Assembly: GCF_002284535.1 (NCBI RefSeq)
Contig: NZ_NPKH01000037.1
Span: 1 to 40,607, forward strand
Direction of reading: 5' to 3'
Source of the DNA: Mesorhizobium wenxiniae
GTDB lineage: Bacteria; Pseudomonadota; Alphaproteobacteria; Rhizobiales; Rhizobiaceae
DNA length: 40,607 bases
Position 1 is the first letter of the stretch. Each line of letters begins with the position of its first letter. The position numbers and the translations under genes are program-made. The notes beneath the pieces were generated by a model. That model saw only the letters and a program-made list of their open reading frames with translations. It searched no databases and had not been told where the DNA came from. Positions 1 to 8,746 of this stretch are shown here, piece by piece.

Positions 1-80
1 ATGTATTGAACGTCGACCAGATTGAAACCGGCGCTAGCGACTTCTGTGGCGGACCCACCTGCTGCGAAATGAAGTGCCAT
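1..80 (-). CDS. Start of a CDS running off the left edge
   Basis: On the minus strand an ATG at 80 opens a frame that stays open for 26 codons to the window edge (it begins MALHFAAGG). A good Shine-Dalgarno, AAGGA, lies about 7 bases upstream in a low-GC stretch that could be its promoter. Only the N-terminus is visible and I do not recognise the family. The call rests on the ribosome binding site and the open frame. Confidence 0.4.
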   Translation of the reverse strand, partial: MALHFAAGGSATEVASAGFNLVDVQY

Positions 81-92
81 TGATAATCCTTT

Positions 93-782
93 TTTCTTAG
101 CGCCCCGCGGTGGCCTGCCTACTCGACGGCGTATATTAGCGCCAAATCAAATACCCACACCCCTCTGATAGAATTTTTGAGATTTTTGGTATTGCATCGA
201 GTGCCGCAGGCCGGATTTCACCGCACAAAGTGCGCGCTCCTGCCAATGTCGAATTCGTGAAAACAATCCGTAGACAGTCTTGATGAACTACCAGAATATT
301 CCTTTTTTGTTCCTAGGCGTGCCGATCCGTTCGACGCGCTTGGTAACGCAAATATCAACATTTGTTGTTTCTGGATGCTGCCTTCACTGTCTCCTGCCAC
401 CGCATCGCTCGATTTTTGCGCTCTGGCGTGGCAGTGACAATGGAGGCGACGCGCTGGCCGCCTCATAGCCAGTTTGGACTATTGTTTGAACAATCTTGCC
501 CCGGGCGATCGCAGTTTGCGATATCTCGTCGGCGACGGTGCCCATTGCCGCGTTTGAGTTCGACGCAACTCATCTTGTCGTATTTCGAGGCATCAACGGG
601 TGTGCACAAGGCAGATGAGCAACTCGGAAGAGGCTGTCACGTTTCGCCTGGTGCAATAATGCTTTCCACGGCCAGCGACAAACGATACAGCCCGCGCCGA
701 CTCTGATCGTTGCCAAGTCGGGAGAGGTTCGTTGTCTCCCCTGCCCGCGGCAAGCCGCTCAAACAAACTCGGCGCCGCCTCG
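93..782. other. Intergenic stretch with no supported gene
   Basis: About 690 bases with no convincing coding region. Overlapping frames on both strands have poor composition and no family signature. The best small frame is a 53-codon minus-strand ORF at 384-545 (starts MGTVADEISQ), which has no clear ribosome binding site. The first part is relatively AT-rich and may hold the promoter of the gene leaving the left edge. Confidence 0.5.
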
Positions 783-1442
783 TTATGGAGCCGGTTGGGG
801 CCAGCGCTGTAACGCAGCACGGCCAACGTCCGTAAGCGCATAGACGCCGCGCTCAGCCCTGGCGAACCAGCCATAGACATTGTGAAGCAGGATCTTGGCG
901 GCGCGTGGTGAAATGGTTTTCAAGTCGCGCGGGCGCTTCGGGCCGTCGACCATCGCAGCGGCGCAGGCCAGCGCATCCTGCCGGTAAGCGGTCATTATCG
1001 GCGTACGCGAGCCGCCGCCGACTACAGGGTCGCCGCGCCGGCGACGATGCTCGTCCACCAGGCGCGATCTTCGTCTCGGGTCTCGCCGGGGCGGCAAGGC
1101 GGCCGGGCTGAGCAGCAATTCGACGCTGCCGGCGGAACCAACCCCCAGAAGGCCGAAGCCGAGCCGCCGGCAGAGTGCGCGGAACCGGCGATCATGCTCG
1201 CGGCCTTTGCCGCGGGCCGACATCCGCGCCGCGAGCCAGACCTCATCGCATGACGCAGCACGATCGAGACCTTGAAGTATGAGTTCGAGGTTGAACTGCA
1301 ATTTCAATTCGCAGATGACGACCACGGGCGGCTCGCCGTCACGCAGTCCCACGACGTCGCAACCACCAACTTCGCCTTTAACGGTGAATTCCAGGCTCTC
1401 AAGAAACCGCTTCACCGGGATGTAAAGAGACGTTTCCTGCAT
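783..1442 (-). CDS. DUF2161 family PD-(D/E)XK-like protein
   Basis: A 219-residue protein with the layout of the DUF2161 family, predicted phosphodiesterases of the PD-(D/E)XK nuclease fold common in Rhizobiales. The N-terminus (MQETSLYIPVKRFLE) and GEVGGCDVVGLRDG are followed by VVICELKLQFNLELILQG at about 42-59. There the D of GCD and the E-x-K of CELK are the likely metal-binding nuclease residues. The middle is arginine-rich, and the C-terminus (ISPRAAKILLHNVYGWFARAERGVYALT, in two parts) looks like a winged-helix end typical of the family. The gene stands alone. Its cellular role is not established, and the function is inferred from fold family only. Confidence 0.8.
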   Translation of the reverse strand: MQETSLYIPVKRFLESLEFTVKGEVGGCDVVGLRDGEPPVVVICELKLQFNLELILQGLDRAASCDEVWLAARMSARGKGREHDRRFRALCRRLGFGLLGVGSAGSVELLLSPAALPPRRDPRRRSRLVDEHRRRRGDPVVGGGSRTPIMTAYRQDALACAAAMVDGPKRPRDLKTISPRAAKILLHNVYGWFARAERGVYALTDVGRAALQRWPQPAP

Positions 1443-1581
1443 GCCGGAGCCATAGCCGATTCGTGACTGGCTGGCACAGCATTACCGAAGGCATGCCGCT
1501 CTGGGGCAGATTTGCCGCTCGTCGAACGCATGGAAGTGTGGGATGCATTAAGCAGTTCGCTGGGACCGCCCGGCTCGGCCG

Positions 1582-1878
1582 CTAAGCCCGCAGCCCCCTC
1601 GCCTCGCCTCCGCGCCTGCGCGGAACCAGCATGTCCCTGGCCAGGAGGCGGCTTACCCGGCAGAACGCCATGAACGCCCGGCAAGCATCCTCGGTCTCGA
1701 CCAGGTCGACCGTGGCGCCAAAGCAGGCATTGAATGCGGCCTGATAGACCGGGCCCTGCCGGCGAACCGGCCAGCCTTGCAGGAAATCCAGCGCTTGTTC
1801 GACGCTGTAGATTTCCTCGACCGGCAGGCCAGGCGCTGTCGTGATGCGCACCGGCACCTCGAATTGCAATCTGTCCAT
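1582..1878 (-). CDS. DUF982 domain-containing protein
   Basis: A 98-residue protein starting MDRLQFEVPVRITT, with the family core IYSVEQALDFLQGWP around residues 23-37 and a C-terminal half rich in Ala, Val and Arg. DUF982 proteins are short, of unknown function, and largely restricted to Rhizobiales, which supports the taxonomic reading. I chose the ATG at 1878 over an upstream one at 2052: it has GGAGAG about 7 bases upstream, and the longer version adds 58 residues of unlikely composition. It is transcribed away from map. Confidence 0.8.
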   Translation of the reverse strand: MDRLQFEVPVRITTAPGLPVEEIYSVEQALDFLQGWPVRRQGPVYQAAFNACFGATVDLVETEDACRAFMAFCRVSRLLARDMLVPRRRGGEARGLRA

Positions 1879-2112
1879 TCGTGTCTCTCCAGAACGCGTT
1901 CCCCACTTGTTGCTCAGAAATATGTCGTCAGTGCGGACGAACACCCCGGCACGGGCTGGACAGGCACAGGATGAAGCCGCAAGACATGAATATCGCCGGC
2001 TTGAGCCCATCGCCGGCAGTTCGTCCTTGAACCTGGCGCCGTCCGGTGCCAAATCTGAGAGACTTTTCGCGCGGGCTCATCAGAAGCCCTTTCTTCCGGC
2101 AAGACGGACACA

Positions 2113-2940
2113 ATGGTCACCTATCTCGACGCCGCCACGGCACCACTCAGAAACACCGGCCAGATCCGCCTCTACGGCGAAGAGGGCTTTGCCGGCATGC
2201 GCAAGGCCTGCGACCTCACCGCACGCTGCCTCGACGAACTGGTGTCGATCGTCGCGCCGGGCGTTACCACTGAAACCATCGATCGCTTCGTCTTCGAATT
2301 CGGCATGGATCACGGCGCATTGCCGGCGACGCTCAACTATCGCGGCTACACGAAGTCATCCTGCACTTCGATCAACCACGTCGTCTGCCATGGCATTCCC
2401 GACAACAAGCCGTTGAAGGACGGCGACATCGTCAACATCGACGTCACCTACATCCTCGATGGCTGGCACGGCGACTCCTCGCGCATGTATCCGGTGGGCA
2501 CGATCAAGCGCGCCGCCGAGCGCCTGCTCGAGGTCACGCATGAATGCCTGATGCGCGGCATCGCGGCGATCAGGCCCGGCGCCCGCACCGGCGCCATCGG
2601 CGCCGCCATCCAGACCTATGCCGAAGGCGAGCGCTGTTCGGTGGTGCGCGATTTCTGCGGCCACGGCGTCGGCCAGCTCTTTCACGACGCGCCGAACATC
2701 CTGCACTATGGCAGCGCCAGCGAGGGCGTCGAGATGCGGCCGGGCATGATCTTCACCGTCGAACCGATGATCAATCTCGGCCGGCCGCACGTAAAAGTGC
2801 TGTCGGATGGCTGGACGGCGGTGACACGCGACCGCTCGCTGTCGGCGCAGTACGAGCACACGATCGGCGTCACCGAGACCGGGTGCGAGATTTTCACGCT
2901 GTCGCCAAAAAACCTCGACCGCCCGGGCCTGCCGGCATAG
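2113..2940 (+). CDS. map: Type I methionine aminopeptidase
   Basis: A 275-residue type I methionine aminopeptidase, which removes the initiator Met from nascent cytosolic proteins. The pita-bread fold and metal ligands are visible: NIDVTYILDGWHGDSSRM carries the two Asp ligands, CGHGVGQLFHD the His, FTVEPMI the first Glu, and the second Glu lies in SAQYEHTIGVTE near residue 250. Length is normal for the family and no residue appears lost. It is followed 68 bases later by radC, an adjacency I recall from many rhizobial chromosomes, so this is probably original chromosome rather than island. Confidence 0.95.
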   Translation: MVTYLDAATAPLRNTGQIRLYGEEGFAGMRKACDLTARCLDELVSIVAPGVTTETIDRFVFEFGMDHGALPATLNYRGYTKSSCTSINHVVCHGIPDNKPLKDGDIVNIDVTYILDGWHGDSSRMYPVGTIKRAAERLLEVTHECLMRGIAAIRPGARTGAIGAAIQTYAEGERCSVVRDFCGHGVGQLFHDAPNILHYGSASEGVEMRPGMIFTVEPMINLGRPHVKVLSDGWTAVTRDRSLSAQYEHTIGVTETGCEIFTLSPKNLDRPGLPA

Positions 2941-3008
2941 TGTCCTGCCGGTATAGTGTTCGACAAGTCGCGGGCATCTGCCCGGTAAATGCTGGATATG
3001 GGCGGCCT

Positions 3009-3663
3009 ATGGGGAAAACCAGCGACGAAGACGAACGCATCTTCTTTCCCGAAAGACCGATAAAATCGCTCGCGAAAGCCAAGTCGGTCGAAAAGCCGCA
3101 TTATCTCGGTCATCGCGACCGCTTGCGCCAACGTTTCGCGGCCGCGGGTTCCGACGCCCTCCCCGACTACGAATTGCTGGAGCTCTTGCTCTTCCGCCTG
3201 ATCCCCCGCTCCGACACCAAGCCCGTCGCCAAGGCGCTGCTGGCGCGTTTCGGCACGCTTGCCGAGGTGCTTGGCGCGCCTGTCGCGCGACTTGAAGAGG
3301 TCAGGGGTATCGGCCCCGGCAGTGGCGCTCGATCTGAAGATCGTTGCCGCGGCCGCCCAACGCGCGGCACGTAGCGAGATCAAAGGCCGCGAGGTCTTGT
3401 CGTCCTGGACGCAGGTTCTCGGATACTGCCGGTCGGTAATGGCCTTCGAGGAGCGCGAGCAGTTCCGTATCCTGTTTCTCGACAAGAAAAACGCGCTGAT
3501 CGCCGACGAGGTGCAGCAGGTCGGCACCGTCGACCACACGCCGGTCTATCCGCGCGAAGTGGTCAAACGCGCGCTCGAACTCTCCGCCACGGCGATCATC
3601 TTGGCGCACAACCACCCCCAAGTGCCCGTTTCGATCCCGCAGGATCACGTTCTATCACACTGA
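3009..3663 (+). pseudogene. radC: radC (UPF0758 family), frameshifted and truncated
   Basis: RadC-family protein (JAB1/MPN+ metalloprotease-like fold, role in DNA repair uncertain). The first frame, from the ATG at 3009, gives the N-terminal helical part and the helix-hairpin-helix-like RLEEVRGIGP. It then runs out of frame at a CCCC run at 3314-3317, where three Cs would restore the frame. The second frame continues with VALDLKIVAAAAQRAA and the MPN domain through IILAHNHP. Normal RadC continues HNHPSGDPxPS, but here the sequence switches to unrelated QVPVSIPQD and stops at 3661-3663. The gene therefore lost its C-terminal third at the metal-binding motif, just before an integrase gene. Insertion of the downstream element is the simplest cause. 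Confidence 0.85.
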
Positions 3664-3723
3664 TTCATCTGTATTTTCCAGCTTGTCGTAAACCCGGTTA
3701 GCGTGGCAGATTCGAGGTGCCTT

Positions 3724-3790
3724 TAGGGGGATCAAAACCCCTTCAGACCCCAGTTGCCGACCCTTCTTTTTTGGTGGGTATAAACCCCAC
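3724..3790. promoter_or_regulatory. Inverted repeats in the putative att/integrase promoter region
   Basis: Between the radC break and the integrase are two short inverted repeats. One is AGGGG..CCCCT around 3725-3742 (ATCAAAA spacer). The other is GTGGG-TATAAAC-CCCAC at 3774-3790, overlapping a TATAAA-like stretch. Such repeats near an integrase may be integrase or excisionase arm sites, or a promoter-operator. No promoter was assigned with confidence. Confidence 0.3.
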
Positions 3791-3838
3791 TCCTCATCCG
3801 TCGGCAAAGTCCACTCTCAACCCAAGGGGAGAACAAGC

Positions 3839-5080
3839 ATGCCGATTATTTCAGATGGAGAAATACGTGCCGCAATCAGGCGGATCGAACAAAGTGGAAA
3901 GCAGGAAACGCTTGTTGATGGCGACGGGCACGGCACCGGCCGGCTCATACTCATTCTCAAGCCCATGCCGACCCGCGTGACGGCAGATTGGATGGCGCAA
4001 CAATGGCGCGACAAGAAGCGCGTCAAAAAGAAGATCGGATCCTACCCGTCGATGTCTCTCGCCACGGCGCGCGAGATTTTCGACCGCGATTTTGCAAGAC
4101 TTATTCAGAAGGGCCGGAGCATCAAGATCGCGACTGACGCACGGGCCGGGACTGTCCAAGACCTTTTCTCAGGCTATGTCGCCGCCCTCAAGAGCGCGGG
4201 CAAGCCCTCCTGGAAAGAGACGGAAAAGGGTCTCAACAAAATCGCCAACACGCTAGGCCGCCACCGCCTTGCCCGCGAAATTGACCCTGAGGAAATTGTG
4301 GAGGTGATCCGGCCGATCTATGAGCGCGGCGCCCGCGCCATGGCGGACCACGTCAGAAGCTATGTCCACGCCGCCTATGGCTGGGGCATGAAATCCGAAC
4401 ACGATTATCGGAACTCATCACCGCGCCGGTTCCGGATTCCGTTCAATCCCGCTTCCGCGATTCCGACCGAGCCGAAGGTGCGGGGCACACGCTGGCTCGA
4501 TGAGGCCGAATTCGCCCGTCTCTATTGGTGGCTCGACTGCCCTGACGTCCCGGTCCACCCCTCCTATCCGCGCGCAATCCAACTCATCATGCTCACCGGG
4601 CAGCGCGTTGAAGAGATCGCACGTCTCCATGTGGAACAATGGGATGCGGCCGAAAAGATAATAGACTGGTCGAAGACGAAGAACGATCAGCCGCACGCCG
4701 CGCCCGTACCGTCCCTGGCTGCAGAACTCATCGAGTCCATCACTCCGAACGAATATGGCTGGTACTTCCCATCGGCGAACGATCCATCCCGGCCGGTCAG
4801 CCACGGCTCGCTCTACAGTTTCGTATGGCGGCAACGGGACCGCGGGGTCATACCTTTCGCGACCAACCGAGACCTACGGCGGACCTTCAAAACCCTCGCA
4901 GGCAAAGCCGGCATCTCGAAGGAAATCCGCGACCGCCTGCAGAACCATGCGCTGCAGGATGTCAGTTCGAAGAGCTACGATCGCTGGACCTACATGCCTG
5001 AGAAGCGCGCAGCGATGAAGAAATGGGACGCATATGTCAGGAGGCTCATCACGCGGAAGTCGTTCGCACGAGCGGCATAA
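3839..5080 (+). CDS. Tyrosine-type site-specific integrase
   Basis: A 413-residue tyrosine recombinase of the phage/island integrase type. It has an N-terminal arm-binding region (about 1-100), a SAM-like core-binding domain (about 105-205) and a catalytic domain (about 215-400). Catalytic residues seen are R256 in TGQRVEEIARL, K281 in WSKTKND, R347 in DLRRTF, H370 in LQNHALQ and Y380 in SSKSYDRW. The usual H of the H-x-x-R box appears to be replaced by R344 (NRDLRRT), a tolerated but notable change. The ATG at 3839 has GGGGAG upstream. It lies directly beside the truncated radC and presumably catalysed that insertion. Confidence 0.9.
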   Translation: MPIISDGEIRAAIRRIEQSGKQETLVDGDGHGTGRLILILKPMPTRVTADWMAQQWRDKKRVKKKIGSYPSMSLATAREIFDRDFARLIQKGRSIKIATDARAGTVQDLFSGYVAALKSAGKPSWKETEKGLNKIANTLGRHRLAREIDPEEIVEVIRPIYERGARAMADHVRSYVHAAYGWGMKSEHDYRNSSPRRFRIPFNPASAIPTEPKVRGTRWLDEAEFARLYWWLDCPDVPVHPSYPRAIQLIMLTGQRVEEIARLHVEQWDAAEKIIDWSKTKNDQPHAAPVPSLAAELIESITPNEYGWYFPSANDPSRPVSHGSLYSFVWRQRDRGVIPFATNRDLRRTFKTLAGKAGISKEIRDRLQNHALQDVSSKSYDRWTYMPEKRAAMKKWDAYVRRLITRKSFARAA

Positions 5081-5142
5081 GGAGTATCTTCCCATCGACA
5101 GCATGCTTGCGACGAATGAAAACCTAATGCAATCGTCTTGCC

Positions 5143-6057
5143 ATGGTCAGCATATTCGTCGGCGTCACCGATCAGAACTGGTTCGACTTCCTGTCGGCAC
5201 GACAATTCACGGAGGTGAACTTCTGGGCGCCGAGTGGAAGGACCAACTTCAAGGCCCTTGATCCAGGCGAATTGTTCCTTTTCAAGCTCCATGCTCCACT
5301 CAATTTTATTGTGGGCGGCGGGATATTCTCTCACGCCTCGCTGCTTCCAATGTCGTTGGCGTGGGATGCATTCGGCGAGAGCAACGGGGTGTCATCCGCC
5401 ATCGAAATGAAGAGACGTATCGGCCGGTATAGAAACGACAGCGATCCAAGATCTGACCCGACAATTGGTTGTCGCATCCTGACACAGCCATTCTTCTGGC
5501 CGCGAGAAAAATGGATACGTGTACCGGCCAGTTGGTCGCCGAATATCGTAGTGGGTCGAGGCTATGACACCGCTAACGCTGACGGCCTGCAACTCTGGAA
5601 CGAAGTTATGGCTAGGGCTGCTTCAATCATTGGGACGGAGGAAATCATCGACCGACCAAGGTTCGGTACGCCTGTCTTGGTCAAGCCTCGGCTGGGCCAG
5701 GGTGCCTTCCGGGTCCTCGTGACTGACTCGTATGAGCGCCGTTGTGCGGTAAGCGGCGAGCGAACACTCCCGATCCTCGACGCTGCTCACATTCGGTCAT
5801 ACTCGGCGGGCGGCGTGCACGATCCGTCTAATGGCTTGCTCCTACGCACTGACATTCACAAGCTCTTCGACCTTGGATATGTGACAATCGATGAGGACAA
5901 GCGCTTCGTAGTCAGCGGCCGCCTGAAGGCAGATTTTGACAACGGCAAGCACTACTACGACCTGCAGGGCACCCGTCTGCGACCACCCACGACGACCGCG
6001 CGAGGTCCGTCCGAGGACTCGCTCAGATGGCATCGTGACCATCCGTTTCTAGGCTAG
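5143..6057 (+). CDS. HNH endonuclease with N-terminal putative DNA-reader domain
   Basis: A 304-residue protein. The C-terminal part (about 195-260) is an HNH nuclease of the restriction type: CAVSGERTLPILDAAHIRSY, then NGLLLRTDIHKLFDLGYV, with the H of AAHI, the N of NGLL and the H of DIHK as the HNH triad. The N-terminal part (about 1-150; VNFWAPSGRTNFKALDPGE, FLFKLH, VGGGIF) resembles the PUA/EVE-like N-terminal domain seen in similar HNH proteins that read modified DNA. That assignment is by memory and less sure. Such two-domain proteins act as solitary or type IV-like restriction enzymes. It follows the integrase by 62 bases and precedes a DUF4365 gene, suggesting defence cargo. Confidence 0.8.
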   Translation: MVSIFVGVTDQNWFDFLSARQFTEVNFWAPSGRTNFKALDPGELFLFKLHAPLNFIVGGGIFSHASLLPMSLAWDAFGESNGVSSAIEMKRRIGRYRNDSDPRSDPTIGCRILTQPFFWPREKWIRVPASWSPNIVVGRGYDTANADGLQLWNEVMARAASIIGTEEIIDRPRFGTPVLVKPRLGQGAFRVLVTDSYERRCAVSGERTLPILDAAHIRSYSAGGVHDPSNGLLLRTDIHKLFDLGYVTIDEDKRFVVSGRLKADFDNGKHYYDLQGTRLRPPTTTARGPSEDSLRWHRDHPFLG

Positions 6058-6130
6058 TACTGTGCTTGAGCCCCTAGGTCGCGGGGCGCGCCAGAACGGG
6101 CCAAACATCTCGGTTTCCCAAGGCAGGATT

Positions 6131-7123
6131 ATGAAGACACGGACGAACTTCAGCACAGAACGGGTTGGGGTCAATCACATTAGGACCATCGTCGAAAATG
6201 CAGGTTGCTTCTTCAAGGAGGTCGATCTCCTTTACGACGTAGGGCACGACGCAAGTGTGGTGTTGGTGGTGGACAATCACGTCCATGCCAAAGAGATCGC
6301 CCTCCAGATCAAGTCTGGCTCCAGCTTCGTGAAGTCGCACCAATGTCGATTCCCTGCGTCTTCAGCGCATCTCGAATATTGGGCCAAACACGATCTCCTA
6401 ACGCTGGGCGTCGTCTATGACCCCGAAGAGCAAGTGGCATATTGGGTCGACCTGCGCGAAGAGTCCAAGATCCGAATTGGAGCGCGGTCAGGGACCGGAA
6501 CGAGCATTTCCTTCGAGAAGTCGGCCTGGAACCGGTTCGACCGAGATCAATTCTCGTCCATACTGGTCCCGATGCTCCTCGGCGAGGCACCGCTGCTCTC
6601 TTTGAATACTGCGTGCGATTGGCTGAATAGCGCCGAGATGAGCACGCATCACCTGGGCCTTAGGATCCTATGTGCACGGCACAGACAATCTATGTCGGCT
6701 TGGCAGTCCATCATCGACGCGTTCAGAGCCAGACCCTTGGACGCCCTAACCGCCGATACTCCGATCGCAATTGCGCGGATGCTGGGACACGACGATATCG
6801 GCTTCCATGATATCCCACAAAGTGTCCGAAGTGACGCGGTCGCGCTCGCACTTGACTTCGGACCGCACGAAATAGCCAAGGCACTCGCCCTGGTCGAAGA
6901 CTCAGATTTCGAGAGGCCGAGCCTCGGCTACAGCATGATGCCGCTGTGGGGCATGACCGCGAGGTCGCCGCAAATACTCGCGTCGATCATGGATGACGCC
7001 CGGTTTGACGGGGCGGTCCGAAGGAAAGCAGCGGGCTTGCTCGGGTGGTACCGCAATGACCCGGAATGGTGGCGTTTCTGGCTGCGCGACGGCAGCGACA
7101 AGACGGACCGCCCTTCGCTATAA
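6131..7123 (+). CDS. DUF4365 domain protein, putative nuclease with helical C-terminus
   Basis: A 330-residue protein. The N-terminus (about 1-130) fits DUF4365, a PD-(D/E)XK-like domain: RVGVNHIRTIVENAGC, then VGHDASVVLVV with the Asp, and EIALQIKSGSSFVK with the Q-x-K active-site pair. The C-terminal half is helical, with repeating Ala/Leu-rich segments reminiscent of HEAT repeats (for example VRRKAAGLLGWYRNDPEWW). I chose the ATG at 6131 because AGGCAGG precedes it and the family begins here; an upstream ATG at 6062 adds 23 unlikely residues. DUF4365 proteins often sit in defence islands. The substrate is unknown. Confidence 0.75.
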   Translation: MKTRTNFSTERVGVNHIRTIVENAGCFFKEVDLLYDVGHDASVVLVVDNHVHAKEIALQIKSGSSFVKSHQCRFPASSAHLEYWAKHDLLTLGVVYDPEEQVAYWVDLREESKIRIGARSGTGTSISFEKSAWNRFDRDQFSSILVPMLLGEAPLLSLNTACDWLNSAEMSTHHLGLRILCARHRQSMSAWQSIIDAFRARPLDALTADTPIAIARMLGHDDIGFHDIPQSVRSDAVALALDFGPHEIAKALALVEDSDFERPSLGYSMMPLWGMTARSPQILASIMDDARFDGAVRRKAAGLLGWYRNDPEWWRFWLRDGSDKTDRPSL

Positions 7124-7296
7124 GCGTGCGGCCTGCCGACCTGGTTCGGTCGCCACGAGGGGCTTCACGATAGCTCCGAACTCGGGCGCTGGTTCTTGCT
7201 AGACCTGGCCAAACCGGTAGTTCGGGCTTAACGCCTTCGATGCCTGCAGACAGCGCTCCCGGATGGCGCTAAGGTGCGACGGAGAGGCGTAGTGTG

Positions 7297-7500
7297 ATGA
7301 AAGAGTTTCTTGGTTTTCTTCGACAGAAAAGGGCCGCGATACTTAAGGCCTACGACTCCCCCCTTGCCTTCTGCCAAACCCTTTCCTCGGCGGCACCTCA
7401 AGATGAACTCGCCACCGAGGCAGCGGCTTACCTTCTAGAGTTTACTCCGGATGTTAGGGACTATGCGGTCGCAAGTGCCTACGCCGTACTGATCAGCTAA
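7297..7500 (+). CDS. Small hypothetical protein
   Basis: A 67-residue ORF (MKEFLGFLRQKRAAILKAY) with Shine-Dalgarno GGAGAGG at 7281-7287, nine bases before the ATG; an in-frame GTG at 7294 is an alternative start. The sequence is helical and charged at the N-terminus, with no signal peptide, membrane segment or recognised domain. It lies in the same direction as the DUF4365 gene, 170 bases downstream, and might be part of that cargo. Good ribosome binding site but no family evidence. Confidence 0.45.
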   Translation: MKEFLGFLRQKRAAILKAYDSPLAFCQTLSSAAPQDELATEAAAYLLEFTPDVRDYAVASAYAVLIS

Positions 7501-7523
7501 ATCCTGATCTTTGCGAGATTTCG

Positions 7524-7546
7524 GTAGACAGTAAAGAATCGTCGTG
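7524..7546 (+). promoter_or_regulatory. Candidate LysR operator (degenerate copy)
   Basis: GTAGAC, 11 bases, then GTCGTG, ending 15 bases before the LysR start at 7562. The same layout (GTAGAC-N11-GTCTGG) lies 14 bases before the paralogous LysR gene that starts at 24552, read in that gene's direction. Related copies precede the two binding-protein genes. Position and spacing are conserved although the right arm is degenerate. Confidence 0.4.
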
Positions 7547-7561
7547 ACATGAATCCCAGTC

Positions 7562-8467
7562 ATGTCTCCCCTACGCACCAAAATTCCTTCCCCGCAGGCG
7601 CTGTTCGCGTTTGCCGCCGCTGCTGATGCGCTAAACTTTTCTAGGGCAGCGGAAGAGCTCAATGTCACCCAATCCAGCATTTCCCATTCTATCAGGAGTC
7701 TTGAACAGCACCTCGGCACACAGCTCTTCATCCGTGCGAACCGAGGAGTGATGCTTACGGGCCATGGCAAGCATTTGTTCAAGGCGGTCAGCGGGAGCTT
7801 TGCGACAATTGAGACCGCGATCGACGAACTTCAGCGGCGGGAGCTGAGCTTCATAACCATAGCCGCCTCAACGTCGATGGCAACGAATTGGCTGATGCCC
7901 CTTTTTCATGAGTTTCAAAATGTGCACCAGGGGATAAAGCTCAAAATATTGACGATCGACAGGAATGTTGAGCCGGACGACTCTATTGATCTGACCATCC
8001 GGCTTCTACCAATCGGGACCGAGCGAAAAAACGCGTGGCTTATGGCGAGGGAGACTGTGTTCCCGGTCTGCTCTCGGCTGTATTTGGAAGATGCTGCGCC
8101 ATTGGAGAAGATTGACGATCTGCCAAATCATAAGCTCCTCTCCTATGAGGATCCGTACCGGCAAAGGATAAATTGGCCGGAATTTTTTGCGGCCTTCGGT
8201 GAGAACCCGAGATCCATCGAGCCGGCGGCAATATTCAATGACTACCAGCTCGTTTTGCACTCTGCGATGGCCGGCGAGGGGATCGCAATTGGCTGGACTC
8301 TGACGTGCAAATTTCTTCTCGAGCAGTCCCTGCTTTGCCGTCCTTTGCAGGCGGAAGTGACCACTCAACAAGGCTTCTTCGTTCTGGGGCAACCTGGTAA
8401 GTCTCTTCGCAAAGATTCAAAGTTGCTGGTAGATTGGCTACTCAAGCAGTCGTCTGAGCTTCGCTAG
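7562..8467 (+). CDS. LysR-family transcriptional regulator (paralogue 1)
   Basis: A 301-residue LysR-type regulator. The N-terminal winged helix-turn-helix spans about residues 10-70 (NFSRAAEELNVTQSSISHSI, LEQHLGTQLFIR), followed by the linker helix and a periplasmic-binding-protein-like effector domain (about 95-295). It is clearly related to the LysR at 23641-24552: both share the SAIDRxVEPD/TTDRDIEPD region, SDPYRxR/EDPYRQR and NDYQL. GcvA-type regulators of amino-acid and betaine genes have this form. It points away from the enolase-superfamily gene at 8747-9856, whose 3' end faces it. Its likely regulon includes the catabolic genes here. The ribosome binding site is weak. Confidence 0.9.
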   Translation: MSPLRTKIPSPQALFAFAAAADALNFSRAAEELNVTQSSISHSIRSLEQHLGTQLFIRANRGVMLTGHGKHLFKAVSGSFATIETAIDELQRRELSFITIAASTSMATNWLMPLFHEFQNVHQGIKLKILTIDRNVEPDDSIDLTIRLLPIGTERKNAWLMARETVFPVCSRLYLEDAAPLEKIDDLPNHKLLSYEDPYRQRINWPEFFAAFGENPRSIEPAAIFNDYQLVLHSAMAGEGIAIGWTLTCKFLLEQSLLCRPLQAEVTTQQGFFVLGQPGKSLRKDSKLLVDWLLKQSSELR

Positions 8468-8746
8468 GAATCAGAAACGATAGCGGATGCGAGGTGTATT
8501 TGCCTCCGACGTCGCCAAGTTGCACGCACTTCTAGACCGGCTGACCACCACCATTGCCACATTCACGACACCAAAAGCGAAAGCTGCCGGTTCAAGTACA
8601 CCTCTGCCCACAACGCCAAAAAGACAATTCCAGCCATAATGGTCGAACGCGCCTGTGGCAGTTGCACCTTGAAAAGATTCTGCCAAGGGCATCCGAGCGC
8701 TGCATCCTGCCCATCGCTACAGATCGTCATGTGATCTTTGAACGCG

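Noticed and set aside
362..706. Plus-strand ORF of 114 codons
   Set aside because: Cysteine- and serine-rich random composition, no ribosome binding site, no family signature.
8468..8746. Possible ABC-permease C-terminal remnant on the minus strand (hydrophobic MAGIVFLALWAEVYL)
   Set aside because: One short hydrophobic run only, with no permease motif; too weak to call.
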